A stretch of DNA of 64,000 nucleotides from Alcanivorax sp. S71-1-4 (GCF_009846755.1 NZ_AQOR01000007.1:1-64000), one strand, 5' to 3'; counted from the first letter of the stretch, positions 17,500 through 26,941 are shown. Made by a program: numbers and translations. Notes: generated from the sequence alone by a model not told the origin.

Positions 17500-18601
17500 T
17501 GTGTTTCGGGCGAATCACCACGGCGGTGCGTAAACGGTTGCGGCCAAAGCGCGCCATGCGGTCGAAATCGGCGCGGGCCACGGGCAGGTACTGACAGTCC
17601 AGTTCGGTCTGCACGCCTTCTTCCGGGTCGGAGTCGTGCAGGTAGAGAAAATCGTCATCGAAGGCGGACAGCACGACCCAGTGCGGTGTGCGCTTGCCGT
17701 CCATTTGCCAGGTGGAAATCAGGATCAGCGGGATGCCGCCGGCTTTCAGGGCCTTGGTCAGGGTGCTCTGGGTCACCTCTCGATAATGCACGGTGATGCC
17801 GGCCTGTTTGCTCTGCCGCACGAAGTCCTTGTGCACCATTTCGATGATGTGTTTCTTCTCCTCGCTGCGCACGCTGTCGACAAACAACGGGCCGCGCTGG
17901 CTGATCCAGACTTCCGCGTCGAAACCGCGTTTCACCGCGGCGAGTGCCAGCCCCAGCGGGTGACAGCCGCCGTGGCCGGCGGTCATGAAAATGGTGGTGG
18001 CTTCGCGCCAGAGCTGCAGTTCTTCGCGCTGGCGGGGCGTGTGGGCGTGATCCAGCGCCTGCATGGCCATCATCAACGACGCCGGCCCGCAGGTGAAGTC
18101 GGTGGTCTGCCGGTACCAGGGCACCGGACGTTGCCATAGGCGGGCGTCGAAATGGCGAATCTGTTTCTGGTAACGCAGCGCGTCCTGGTGATCTTCGTAG
18201 TAGTCTCGATATTCGCCGAAGCGCAGATACTGCATGCTTTCGTACAGGGCGATGGCCGCGGGATTGTCCTTGCGCACTTCCAGGCGCAGATAGATGCGGC
18301 CGGCATCCAGCGCTGCTTTTTCTGCGGCCTGCATCAGTGTGCGGCCCAGCCCCTGGCCCCGGCAGGTGTCGCTGATGGCAATCGAATACAGCCGCGCCAG
18401 TGACGTGCCGCGATGCAGGATCACCAGGGCATAACCGACCAGTTCGCCGTCCATGTCCGCCTTGAGAAAGGCACGGTGTTCACTGGTGAGCCAGCGGCGC
18501 AGGCTGCGGCGGCTCAGACGGTCGGTGTCAAAGGTGCGTTTTTCCAGTGCTTCCAGGGCGTCCAGGTCGGCCAGGGTGGCGGGCAGAATCTTCAGTGTCA
18601 T
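17486..18601 (-). CDS. GNAT acetyltransferase fused to C39-like peptidase
   Basis: A 371-residue two-domain protein. Residues 1-150 form a RimI-like GNAT domain with acetyl-CoA motif RGQGLGR at 81-87. Residues 160-371 form a papain-like C39 peptidase domain: Cys 171 in TDFTCGPAS, His in TPHWVVLSAF, Asp in YLHDSDPEEG. The fusion is a recognised architecture in proteobacteria, but its substrate is unknown. The start overlaps the stop of the upstream DUF2817 gene by 4 bp (ATGA), so the two are translationally coupled and may act together on peptides or amino acids. Confidence 0.85.
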   Translation of the reverse strand: MTLKILPATLADLDALEALEKRTFDTDRLSRRSLRRWLTSEHRAFLKADMDGELVGYALVILHRGTSLARLYSIAISDTCRGQGLGRTLMQAAEKAALDAGRIYLRLEVRKDNPAAIALYESMQYLRFGEYRDYYEDHQDALRYQKQIRHFDARLWQRPVPWYRQTTDFTCGPASLMMAMQALDHAHTPRQREELQLWREATTIFMTAGHGGCHPLGLALAAVKRGFDAEVWISQRGPLFVDSVRSEEKKHIIEMVHKDFVRQSKQAGITVHYREVTQSTLTKALKAGGIPLILISTWQMDGKRTPHWVVLSAFDDDFLYLHDSDPEEGVQTELDCQYLPVARADFDRMARFGRNRLRTAVVIRPKHISRS

Positions 18602-19695
18602 GACAGGTGTCCTGTGCCGGCCAGGCCGTCGAACGCCAGGCGGATGACCTGGCGGCTGCGAAACAGCACCAGCTCCTGCCATTGGCGCTGGCCGGGATAG
18701 AAATGATCGCGCATGGCCTGCTTCACTGCGCGGGTGCCGGCGGCGTGCCAGTCGGGCAGGCCGTGACGATGCAGGCGGTGATCGGCGAGGATCACATCGA
18801 ACAACTGGTCGGTGCTGTAGGTGCCGAATTCCAGCGTCACGAAACAGCTGTTGGCGTCCATGATGCGATGCCAGGCGTAATCGAGCAGGCCCTCTTTCGG
18901 TACCGACGACGATGTGCCCGCCGCCGGCAGGGTCACGGCATCACCATACCAGCGCTGGGCGGTACGGGTGCCGTCACTGTCCGGCAGGTGGTCGCAGATG
19001 ATTTCGCCATAGCCGTAGGGCCCGAGCCCGGTGTGCAGGTCGATCACGGCCAGTTGCCGCTGGTCCAGCCGGTGTGTACGGATCAGGGTGTGGATCAGCG
19101 TGTTGGCGGCGGCGGGGGCATGGCCGCCAAAAAACGGCCCGGCAGGGTCGCTGTACTGGCCGCCGCTGATGGCGATCTCCAGCGCGGTACGGCCGTAACG
19201 GTCGCCGTAATGGGCCAGGGTCTGCTGGCGTTGCCGGCTGTCATGATCGAACAGCGCCTCGCGCAGGGCCAGATAGCCGCTGTTGTCCGGCAGCGGCTGG
19301 CTGAAATCAATGAAATTGCGGTTCAGGTCGATGCCCTGCGGGTCGCAGCGGCGCAGCCAGGCGGTGCCCCAGGGGTTGAGCAGGTGCACCAGCAGGCAGG
19401 CGCAGTCCGGGGGCAGTGTCAGGGTGCCGGTGTCGAACTCGCGCAGCAGGTCCGCCTGGATGGCGGAGCCGGTCAGCCCCTCCACGCCGTGCGTGCCGGA
19501 CAGCAGCACCAGCACCCGGGGCGCCTCCGCTGGCCCGAGCCACAGGCTGTAGCTGGCCAGTGCCTCGTCGGCCGGACCGGTGTCGTCCACCGCGTGGGCA
19601 ACAGGTGTGCCGACGGCGCGGGCGCGCGCCAGAAACTGGTCGGTGGTGGCGCGGTAATCGGGCTGGAAATGCAGCAGGGCGTCGGCGTTGATCAC
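18598..19695 (-). CDS. DUF2817 protein, M14-like metallopeptidase fold
   Basis: A 365-residue protein related to M14/succinylglutamate-desuccinylase-type zinc hydrolases: LLSGTHGVEG supplies a His/Glu pair, LLNPWGTAWLRR and DLNRNFIDF follow, and VIDLHTGLG gives the second His region. No signal peptide. It is probably an intracellular carboxypeptidase or amidohydrolase with unknown substrate. It is the first gene of a coupled pair with the GNAT-C39 gene. Confidence 0.8.
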   Translation of the reverse strand: MINADALLHFQPDYRATTDQFLARARAVGTPVAHAVDDTGPADEALASYSLWLGPAEAPRVLVLLSGTHGVEGLTGSAIQADLLREFDTGTLTLPPDCACLLVHLLNPWGTAWLRRCDPQGIDLNRNFIDFSQPLPDNSGYLALREALFDHDSRQRQQTLAHYGDRYGRTALEIAISGGQYSDPAGPFFGGHAPAAANTLIHTLIRTHRLDQRQLAVIDLHTGLGPYGYGEIICDHLPDSDGTRTAQRWYGDAVTLPAAGTSSSVPKEGLLDYAWHRIMDANSCFVTLEFGTYSTDQLFDVILADHRLHRHGLPDWHAAGTRAVKQAMRDHFYPGQRQWQELVLFRSRQVIRLAFDGLAGTGHLS

Positions 19696-19772
19696 TAAGG
19701 GTTCTGGCCTGTGAGGTGTGACACACGAACCCTAGCGTACCGTGGATATCTGTCCGGGTGGAATGGGTGTGT

Positions 19773-20311
19773 TCAGCCGGCGAAGGGTTTGATGACTTCC
19801 GGGTGCAATGTGGTCATCTCGCCACGGTGATCGACAATGTACAGCGCGCCATCGCTGGTGTTTACCTGCCAGGTGAACGTGCGGGGCAACGCGGTGGCCA
19901 GCGTGCCGACTTCCTGCCAGGGCAGGGCGATCACATCGGCGCGCTCCATGCGGCTGATATCTTTCTCGTGACGCTTCCACCATTGCGCCCAGGCGCGCCC
20001 ATAGGGCAGCACGGTGACCCGCTTGCTGCGCAGGCAGGCCTTGCGTACGCGGTCGGCATCCGGTTCGCCGACATCGATCCAGTGCTGCACGTTGTCGAGC
20101 AGGTCGCGCCGCCACAGGTCGGGTTCGTTAGGCGTGGAAATGCCGCTGCCGAAGGTCAGCGGCGGGGGCACCAGGCCAGCAGCCGTGCCACCATGCGCTC
20201 TGCGGTTTCCGACGGGTGCAGGGCCAGTGTCAGCCGCTCGTGACCATAGAAATTCCGGTCACTGTCAGCGATGTCCAGGCTGGCGTGATAAATCGTAGCG
20301 CTCAGAGCCAT
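19773..20311 (-). pseudogene. yaeQ: YaeQ family protein, frameshifted
   Basis: YaeQ is a small PD-(D/E)XK-fold protein of unclear function. The N-terminal half ([18 protein letters not shown]... to ARLLAW) reads from 20311 and stops at a TGA near 20159. The C-terminal half ([16 protein letters not shown] to the end) continues in another frame down to 19773. Between the LLAW and LTFG blocks only about 11 nt remain, where the family needs about 21, so a deletion of about 10 nt is likely. Both halves keep good family similarity, so the lesion is recent or an assembly error. It lies 16 bp downstream of the DUF4442 gene. Confidence 0.85.
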
Positions 20312-20327
20312 GTGGTGTTCCGTCAGT

Positions 20328-20804
20328 TCAGCGTTGCGGTTTTTCGGTCACCCAGAGGTGGATGGTGCCTTCGACCACCACGGTGCCATCGTCGCGGACA
20401 CCGCGCACGCGCACGGGCAGGTCCGGGCCATTGTCCCAGGCATCCTCGGCCACTTCGGCGATCACACGGATATCGGTCTCTGCCTTGGCGGTGTACTTCA
20501 CGTCCATGCCTTTCGGAATCCAGCGCAGGTGCGACGGGATCGACGCTTCGGCGACCACGCCCATGGCGAACTCCAGGCCGTTGCAGATGGCGATCACATG
20601 CACGGTGCCGATGTGGTTTTCCACCGCGCGGCGTTTCTTGATCACCGCTTCGCAATAGTTGCGCTTGAGCGTGATGAGGCGCGGGCGCACGGTGCCGAAG
20701 TACGGCGCCTTGCGGCAGATGGCCATGGCGAACAGGGTCTTGCCGCCGGGCAGGGATTCCATTTTCTGGTACGTGGCCAGCACTTTGTTGGGTCGCTCGC
20801 TCAT
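20328..20804 (-). CDS. DUF4442 hotdog-fold protein (thioesterase-like)
   Basis: A 158-residue single hotdog-domain protein of the DUF4442/PaaI-like type: [22 protein letters not shown] is the central helix region, followed by the beta strands [12 protein letters not shown] and [22 protein letters not shown]. Related proteins act on acyl-CoAs, but this subgroup is uncharacterised. The start [15 protein letters not shown] at 20804 lies within a much longer open frame that has no coding support. It is probably co-transcribed with the broken yaeQ. Confidence 0.8.
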   Translation of the reverse strand: MSERPNKVLATYQKMESLPGGKTLFAMAICRKAPYFGTVRPRLITLKRNYCEAVIKKRRAVENHIGTVHVIAICNGLEFAMGVVAEASIPSHLRWIPKGMDVKYTAKAETDIRVIAEVAEDAWDNGPDLPVRVRGVRDDGTVVVEGTIHLWVTEKPQR

Positions 20805-20942
20805 GACGGTGTCTCCTGTTCCGGAAAGCGTGCATTGTCCACGGCGGCCGCAGTGCAGGGAAGGACTTTCCCGCGCTCGCGCGTGGCGCTGGGGTAAGCC
20901 GCGGCGAGTCGGGTAGAATGCGCCTTTTCCCGAGGGCCCCGC

Positions 20943-21659
20943 ATGACGGAGCTGAACCTGATCGCTGAACAGCCGGACTTTCTGGTGCTGGACAAGCCCG
21001 CCGGCATCAGCGTGCACAGTGAAGACGGTGCCGGGGTGGTGGCGCAACTGTCGACACTGCGCCACGAGCCACTGTGGCTGGTGCACCGGCTCGACCGGGA
21101 CACGTCCGGCGCCCTGCTGCTGGCGCGCCACCCGGCGGCGGCCGCTGCACTGGGCGAGTTGTTCGCGACCCGCCAGGTGGCGAAATTCTATCTCGGCATC
21201 AGCGCCCGCCGTCCTCAGAAGAAAACCGGTCTGGTGGCCGGCGACATGCAGCGCAGCCGCGATGGCAACTGGCGGCTGCTGCGCGAGCAGGCGCGTCCGG
21301 CGCTGACGTCCTTTGTGACGGCGACTGCAGGCGACGGCTTGCGTGCCGTGCTGATGCGCCCCTGGACGGGCCGCACACACCAGTTGCGCGTCGCCATGAA
21401 AGCGCTCGGTGCGCCGTTGCTGGGCGATACCCGTTACGGTGGCGCAGCGGCGGACCGGCTGCACCTGCATGCCTGGTCGCTCTCTTTCGTGTGGCAGGGC
21501 GCCCTGCAATGCTTCCGGGCGCCGTTGCCGGAGGCGGGGGCATTCCGGCACGCCGTGATGCGCGCGCAGACCGCCGCCTGGTGCCCGCCGGAACAGATTG
21601 TCATGCCGGCACCCTCGCCGGCACAGAAGGCCCGTATCGGGGCCGACCAGGAGGATTGA
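20943..21659 (+). CDS. RluA-family pseudouridine synthase (TIGR01621-like)
   Basis: A 238-residue stand-alone pseudouridine synthase domain. The catalytic Asp is in VHRLDRDTSG; the N-terminal DKPAGISVHSEDG and the later GRTHQLRVAMKALGAPLLGD are family signatures. It lacks an S4 domain. The RNA target is unknown; members of this small-size group resemble TIGR01621. It is divergent from the hotdog gene and immediately followed by the spermidine-synthase-like gene (3-bp gap). Confidence 0.88.
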   Translation: MTELNLIAEQPDFLVLDKPAGISVHSEDGAGVVAQLSTLRHEPLWLVHRLDRDTSGALLLARHPAAAAALGELFATRQVAKFYLGISARRPQKKTGLVAGDMQRSRDGNWRLLREQARPALTSFVTATAGDGLRAVLMRPWTGRTHQLRVAMKALGAPLLGDTRYGGAAADRLHLHAWSLSFVWQGALQCFRAPLPEAGAFRHAVMRAQTAAWCPPEQIVMPAPSPAQKARIGADQED

Positions 21660-21662
21660 TTG

Positions 21663-22403
21663 ATGGCCGTAGTCTGGCGCGCCGGGCGCGACGGGGTCGA
21701 ATACGAGGTGCGCCGTCAGGGCCGCACCCTGCGGCTGTACGCCAACGGCGTGCAGCATTCCGAGTTCCATCCGCAGCGGCTGGTCACCGGCAGTGTCTGG
21801 GATTTGCTGTGGCTGCCGGTGTTGCTGGGCGAGCCGGATCATTTGCGCAGGGTGCTGGTGCTGGGCCTGGGTGGCGGCAGCCTGATCCCGCCGCTGCGAC
21901 GTCTGGTGGACCCGCTGGCGATGGTGGCGGTGGAGCTGGACCCGCTGCATCTGGAAGTGGCCGAGCAGCAATTCGGGGTTGGCGAGTTTGGTGTGGAAAC
22001 GGTGTGTGCCGACGCGGTGGAGTGGGTCAATGCCTACGACGGCCCGTCGTTCGATCTGGTGGTCGAGGATCTGTTTGCCCCGTCCAACACCAACGTCACC
22101 CGCGCCGTGCCGGCCAGCAAACGCTGGTTGCAGCAACTACAGGCACTGGTCAGCCCGCGCGGCATGCTGGTGATGAACTTCGGTGATTGGGCGGAGTATC
22201 GCCGCAGCGATGCCACTGTCAAACCGAAAGGCTGGGGCAGCGGCTTCCGGCTGGCAACACCTGACTGTCACAACGCGGTGATCGTCTGGACCCGCCAGAC
22301 CACCAGCAGCAAGGCGCTGCGCCGCCGTGTGCAGGCCGACGAAGAGCTGGCGCGTGAACTGGCCCTGGGGCGGCTGGATTATTCCATCAGGCAACTGTTC
22401 TGA
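21663..22403 (+). CDS. Spermidine synthase-like SAM-binding protein
   Basis: A 246-residue class I methyltransferase fold resembling the SpeE family: VLVLGLGGGSLIPPLRR is motif I, VAVELDPLHLEVAEQQFG motif II, and FDLVVEDLF the D-containing motif. It lacks the clear aminopropyltransferase gate residues, so the activity is unassigned. The ATG at 21663 has AGGAGG eight bases upstream; a TTG one codon earlier is less likely. It is probably co-transcribed with the pseudouridine synthase. A 169-bp repeat element begins 8 bp after its stop. Confidence 0.78.
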   Translation: MAVVWRAGRDGVEYEVRRQGRTLRLYANGVQHSEFHPQRLVTGSVWDLLWLPVLLGEPDHLRRVLVLGLGGGSLIPPLRRLVDPLAMVAVELDPLHLEVAEQQFGVGEFGVETVCADAVEWVNAYDGPSFDLVVEDLFAPSNTNVTRAVPASKRWLQQLQALVSPRGMLVMNFGDWAEYRRSDATVKPKGWGSGFRLATPDCHNAVIVWTRQTTSSKALRRRVQADEELARELALGRLDYSIRQLF

Positions 22404-22411
22404 CGGGGCCA

Positions 22412-22580
22412 GTAGGGTGGGTAGAGCCAAAGGCGAAACCCACCGGGTCCATGCCGCACACTGCTCGCACAAAACCATCGAAACTACCCGCCTCCGAAGC
22501 GGGGCGGTTTCGATGATTTTGCGGGAGTGAATAACGGGCTTGGACGTGGTGGGTTTCGCCTTTGGCTCTACCCACCCTAC
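22412..22580. mobile_element. 169-bp MITE-like palindromic element, copy A
   Basis: Perfect 33-bp terminal inverted repeats at 22412-22444 and 22548-22580 begin GTAGGGTGGGTAGAGCC. The 103-bp core aligns, in inverse orientation, to copy B (43248-43416) at about 84 percent by hand. No ORF is present. The core is itself partly palindromic (ATCGAAAC/GTTTCGAT). It lies in the gap between two convergent genes, and its last bases contain the TAG stop of slt. No clear target duplication is seen. A non-autonomous mobile element is the best reading. Confidence 0.85.
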
Positions 22581-24553
22581 TCCTGCAACAGAGCGATGTG
22601 ATAACCGGGATGCCGCTCGCTGGCGTTAATTAGTGCCACGCGGCGCTGTGCTTCCGGGCGGTCCAGCTGTTCCAGCAGGACGCGATAGGCCAGCACCGCC
22701 TGCACGTATTCGCGGGTTTCATAGTAGGGAATCGATTCCACCCAGACATCGAACGGCAGGGTGGTGGCGCTCAGCCATTCATCGACCCGTTGCGGGCCGG
22801 CGTTGTAGGCCGCCAGCGCCAGCAGGCGGTTGCCCTGGTAGCGTTTGAGCAGGTCGCTGAGGTAGGTGCTGCCGAGGCGGATGCTCATCAGGGGGTCGTA
22901 CAGGTCGTCGGTGTCCGGCGCGGGTTCGTCCAGCCATTTGGCGACATGCCGTGCTGTGCCCGGCATCACCTGCATCAGCCCGCGTGCGCCCACCGGTGAG
23001 GTGGCGTGGCTGTGGAAAGCACTCTCGCGGCGGGCCACGGCCATCAGCAGATACGGATCAATGTCGCCTTCGCGGGCGGCGTTGACGAATTGGTCGCGAT
23101 AGGCGCGCGGGAAACGCCACACCAGCACGTTGTGTGCGCGGGCATGGATAGCGGTGTCGACGGCCAGCGCGGGCCAGCCCTGTGCCAGCGCGTAATCGGC
23201 CAGCGCCGGCATTTGCGTTTCCGGTTGGCGGCGCAGCAGGGTGAGCCATTCGTCCCGGGCCAGGTGTGGTTCGTCCGTGGCCAGCAACAGTGCCACCCGC
23301 TGCAAGGCGGCGTCGTCGGTCAGCGGATCGCCGGCGGGGGGTGGCACCTGGTTCAGCGCGTAGGGCTGGCCAAGCTGGTCGGCGGCGGTGAATCCCCAAA
23401 AGCTGCGGTGCGCGGCCGCCTCACGGTAAGCGATGTCGGCCAAGTCGGCATCGCCCATGGCCTGGTGGGCACGGCCGAGCCAGTATTGCCAGCGCGCACT
23501 TTGCTGGTCTGCCACCGGCAGCCTGGCGATCCAGCTGATGACGGCGGGCCACTGCTGTTCGATCACGGCGCGGCGGGCGCGCTGTTCGAGCAATTCCTCG
23601 TCACCATTGTCGCGCAGCCAGCGATCGGCCCAGGCGCGATTTTCCGGCAGGTCGCGGATGATCGAATACCAGGCGATGCGGCGTTCTGCCTCGGCGCGAA
23701 TGTCGCTGTCCAGGCCGCCCGGTCGCTGGCTCAGGGTGTGTACTGCCGCCAGCGCGGCGGGGGTGTCGGTGTGCGCCATGCGGTGCAGGCCGGCGCTGAT
23801 CAGTGCGTCGCGTTGCGCCGCCGGCAGGTCCTTGTCCAGGCTGAGTATCATGTCCGGCCGGTTGTAGAGCTGGCGCAGCAACTGGCCTTTGGCGGCGTGC
23901 TCGTCAGACAGCCGTCCGGTCAGGTAGCGCATCAGGCCAGGGTTGCCCTGGCGGAAGGCCAGCAGCATGCGCTGCCAGATCAGGTCATCGTCGATCACGC
24001 CGGTGGCCAGTGCCTTGTCGAACAACGGGTCACAGGCCGCCGGGCGGGAACCGCCGGTGAGCCACATCGCCGGCACGGCATCCATGGCTTCCTGCGGATG
24101 CTGCTCACCCACCGCCTGCCAGTAGTAGCAGGCCAGTTCCGGTGTGATCGGCGGGGTGTCGCGCAGCGCGCGCAGTGCTTTCCAGTTGCCGGCGGCGCCA
24201 TAGCGGGCGATGGCCAGCCGCTCCATGCTGTTGGCCAGTGGCAGGTCACGGTATTGCCGCATGTAGTCTTTGACCCGCGCAGCATCGATTTGTGGCAGGC
24301 CGCTGCGCACGCGATGGTAGTCCAGGTAGCCCTGCATCAGGTAATCGTTGCCGAGGCGTTTTTCCAACTGTGCCAGGCGCTCAAAGTCACCGTCGCGGGC
24401 GGCGGCCAGGGCGTCCTGGAAACGTGCCACCCCGACATGGCTGACCGGTGTGGCCGGCGCGGCGGGCAGCGTGACGGGAGTCAGCGCGATGGCGCACAGC
24501 AGGGCGGTGCGCAACAGTAAAACAGGGTGTCTGAAAACCACAGCCATAACCAT
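22577..24553 (-). CDS. slt: Soluble lytic murein transglycosylase
   Basis: A 658-residue periplasmic Slt70-type enzyme that cleaves peptidoglycan to 1,6-anhydromuropeptides. It has an N-terminal signal peptide (hydrophobic to about residue 30, APA-type site), a long alpha-superhelical U/L domain, and the C-terminal SLT domain with catalytic Glu in ARRESAFHSHATSPVGARG, GLMQVMPGTA and LALAAYNAGPQRV. The annotated start could be two codons later (24547), which has a better spaced AGGA. The TAG stop lies inside the end of the 169-bp element, so the native C-terminus may have been a few residues different. Confidence 0.93.
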   Translation of the reverse strand: MVMAVVFRHPVLLLRTALLCAIALTPVTLPAAPATPVSHVGVARFQDALAAARDGDFERLAQLEKRLGNDYLMQGYLDYHRVRSGLPQIDAARVKDYMRQYRDLPLANSMERLAIARYGAAGNWKALRALRDTPPITPELACYYWQAVGEQHPQEAMDAVPAMWLTGGSRPAACDPLFDKALATGVIDDDLIWQRMLLAFRQGNPGLMRYLTGRLSDEHAAKGQLLRQLYNRPDMILSLDKDLPAAQRDALISAGLHRMAHTDTPAALAAVHTLSQRPGGLDSDIRAEAERRIAWYSIIRDLPENRAWADRWLRDNGDEELLEQRARRAVIEQQWPAVISWIARLPVADQQSARWQYWLGRAHQAMGDADLADIAYREAAAHRSFWGFTAADQLGQPYALNQVPPPAGDPLTDDAALQRVALLLATDEPHLARDEWLTLLRRQPETQMPALADYALAQGWPALAVDTAIHARAHNVLVWRFPRAYRDQFVNAAREGDIDPYLLMAVARRESAFHSHATSPVGARGLMQVMPGTARHVAKWLDEPAPDTDDLYDPLMSIRLGSTYLSDLLKRYQGNRLLALAAYNAGPQRVDEWLSATTLPFDVWVESIPYYETREYVQAVLAYRVLLEQLDRPEAQRRVALINASERHPGYHIALLQE

Positions 24554-24809
24554 CCTGATCCAAGCGGTTGGGATATGTCTCGACTGTGCAGGCCCCCAAC
24601 TGGGCGAGCGTGCAACGCAGGGATTTCAGTGTACGCAGCGATTTGTGCCTGAACAGTAGTGGATGTGTAAAACCTGGGTGCGGAAGATGAACCGGCTGCG
24701 GATTTTACAAAGTGCCGCGTGAAAACAGTCTCCCGCGGTACGCCCGTGCGACAGCGGGCTGGGCTATACTGCGCGGCTTTCACACCCGTCACTGTTGTGG
24801 ATGCATTGA

Positions 24810-25769
24810 ATGGAAAATACCACCCGCCTGCTGGAGCGACAGTCCGCGCTGCTGGCATCACGCCGTGTGCTGATCGCGGACGGCGACGATGCTGCGCTGA
24901 AACAATTGCCGTCTGCCTCCGTGACGTTGCACAGCGACCTGGCCAGTGTGCCGGCGGATCAGGTGCAGGCGCTGCCGCAGGTGCCGCCTGGCACGGATCT
25001 CCTGGTGATCATTCTGCCGAAAGCGCGCGAACGGCTGGACCTGTTGCTGGCGGCGCTGGCCGGCGGCCTCGACGCGCCGGTGGAATGCTGGCTGGTCGGG
25101 CCGGGCAAGGGCGGCATTCGTGGCGCGCTGAAACAGTTCGCGGCGGTGGCCGGGGAACCGGTCCTGCTGGACAGTGCACGACACTGCAAGCTGTATCAGG
25201 GCTGGCTGGCGCCGGCGCCGTTTTCGCTGGCGCGGTTTGCACGGCAGTGGCCGGCGGCCGGGCTGCAGGTGACGTCCTGGCCCGGCGTGTTCAGCCACGG
25301 GCGCCTGGACGACGGCACGGCACTGCTGCTGGAAGAGCTGGCAGAGCGGCCGCTGCAGGGCGCGGTGCTGGATGTCGGGTGCGGTGCCGGGGTGCTCAGC
25401 GCGGCGCTGGCGCGGCACGGGGCCCGGGTGACGGCGGTGGACGTGAGCGCCACCGCGGTACTGGCCACACAGCAGACGCTGGCCGACAACGGCCTGACCG
25501 CGCAGGTCAGCGTCAGTGATCTGTATCGCCAGGTTCACGGGCGCTTCAATGCCATCTGCACCAACCCGCCGTTTCATGACGGCCTGGCGCGCACCACGGA
25601 AACCACCCGGCAACTGATCCGTGGCGCACGCGACCACCTGCAACCGGGCGGCGAGCTGGTGCTGGTGGCGAATCAGGGGCTGGAATACGGCGAGTGGCTG
25701 GCGGAGGCGTTCCGCGATGTGTCGGTGGCGCGGGAGAACCGGCGGTTCCGGGTCTGGCGCTGTCGTTGA
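24810..25769 (+). CDS. rsmC: 16S rRNA (guanine(1207)-N2)-methyltransferase
   Basis: A 319-residue RsmC. The N-terminal degenerate methyltransferase-like domain (about 1-160) is followed by the catalytic domain with SAM motif VLDVGCGAGVLSAAL, VDVSATAVLATQQ, and the N2-guanine motif TNPPFHDG. It methylates G1207 of 16S rRNA in the 30S subunit. The ribosome site is weak. A TATACT -10-like hexamer lies at 24765-24770. It ends 3 bp from the convergent epimerase gene. Confidence 0.9.
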   Translation: MENTTRLLERQSALLASRRVLIADGDDAALKQLPSASVTLHSDLASVPADQVQALPQVPPGTDLLVIILPKARERLDLLLAALAGGLDAPVECWLVGPGKGGIRGALKQFAAVAGEPVLLDSARHCKLYQGWLAPAPFSLARFARQWPAAGLQVTSWPGVFSHGRLDDGTALLLEELAERPLQGAVLDVGCGAGVLSAALARHGARVTAVDVSATAVLATQQTLADNGLTAQVSVSDLYRQVHGRFNAICTNPPFHDGLARTTETTRQLIRGARDHLQPGGELVLVANQGLEYGEWLAEAFRDVSVARENRRFRVWRCR

Positions 25770-25772
25770 GGA

Positions 25773-26765
25773 TCAGGCGGCCTGCAGCATGCCTTCTGCG
25801 CGCATCCACTGGATGCATTCTTCCAGCATGGTGCGCAGCGGCACCGCCGCATTGAAGCCCAGCTCGCGTTGCGCACGTTCGCTATTGGCGATCACGCGGT
25901 TGGTGACCAGCGCCACTTTTTCGGGCGTCAGGCGCGGTTCTTCGCCGCTGAACACCGACAGCAACGGGTAGACCCGGCCGGCCACGCGCAGCACGGCTTT
26001 CGGTACCGCGCGGCGCGGCGCCTTGCGGTGCAGCAGGTCGCTGATGGTGCGCGCCAGTTCCAGGAAGCTGGCATCCACCCCGGAGAGAATGTAATTCGCG
26101 CCGGTGCGGCCTTTTTCCACCGCTGCGATATGCGCCTTTGCCACTTCCGTGACGTGACAGAAACTGCCTGCGCCTGGTGGGACGCCGGGCAACTGGCCCG
26201 CGTCGATCAGTGCAATCAGTTGTGACCAGTTATGCGTGTCGCCGGCACCGATAATCCCGCACGGGTTCAGGATCACGGCATCCAGACCGTGGCGCAGGCC
26301 GTCACGGACTTCCTGTTCGCCGAGGTATTTGGTGCGGTTGTAATTGATCCAGTCGTGTTCTGCGTTCGACGGGGTGCTTTCGTCAATCGGCTGCTGCTGG
26401 ATGCCATAGGCGGAAATCGACGACGTATGGATCAGACGTTGCGCGCCGCGTTGCCGTGCGGCGTGGACCACCGCGCGGGTGCCGAGCACATTGTCGCGGT
26501 ATTGCTGCGCGTTCAGCTTGCGCCACATGGCGGTGTTGCCGGCAACATGAAACACCGCATCCGGTGCCTCGGGCATGACTTCGGCGAGCTGGCTGGCTTC
26601 GTGCAGTTGCGCGGCCACCGGCCGCGCGCCGAGGTTCAGCAGATGTTCCCGGTTGCCACCCGGGCGGTGCAGCGCGGTCACCGTCCAGCCCTGCTCGATC
26701 AGCAGGCGCACGATGTGCCCGCCGAGGAAACCGGAACCGCCAGTGATAAATGCCTGCTTGCCCAT
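25773..26765 (-). CDS. NAD-dependent epimerase/dehydratase (extended SDR)
   Basis: A 330-residue extended short-chain dehydrogenase. It has a Rossmann nucleotide motif TGGSGFLGGHI at the N-terminus, a catalytic-type NYNRTKYLGE (YxxxK), an upstream Ser in HTSSISAYG, and the NPCGIIG segment. It resembles dihydroflavonol-reductase/3-beta-HSD-like proteins; the substrate is unknown. The start at 26765 has GGAGG upstream, and the open frame to 26897 does not look coding. It is divergent from slyD. Confidence 0.85.
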   Translation of the reverse strand: MGKQAFITGGSGFLGGHIVRLLIEQGWTVTALHRPGGNREHLLNLGARPVAAQLHEASQLAEVMPEAPDAVFHVAGNTAMWRKLNAQQYRDNVLGTRAVVHAARQRGAQRLIHTSSISAYGIQQQPIDESTPSNAEHDWINYNRTKYLGEQEVRDGLRHGLDAVILNPCGIIGAGDTHNWSQLIALIDAGQLPGVPPGAGSFCHVTEVAKAHIAAVEKGRTGANYILSGVDASFLELARTISDLLHRKAPRRAVPKAVLRVAGRVYPLLSVFSGEEPRLTPEKVALVTNRVIANSERAQRELGFNAAVPLRTMLEECIQWMRAEGMLQAA

Positions 26766-26941
26766 GCCTGCCCTCCGTACCAGACCGCCGAGAATACCCA
26801 ACCGGTGTGCAAACAAAAAGTGAGCTGTGTGCCAATCCTCGCTGCCAGTCCATCCACAGCCCGGATTGCCGTTAACAGGAAATGAACAGAACACCAACGG
26901 AACAATATCCGTCAGTGTGTGGGGCGGCGGTGGCGTACGAC

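Noticed and set aside
20328-22136. A 602-codon minus-strand open frame
   Set aside because: Only the last 158 codons (DUF4442) are coding; the rest is antisense to the pseudouridine synthase and spermidine-synthase-like genes.
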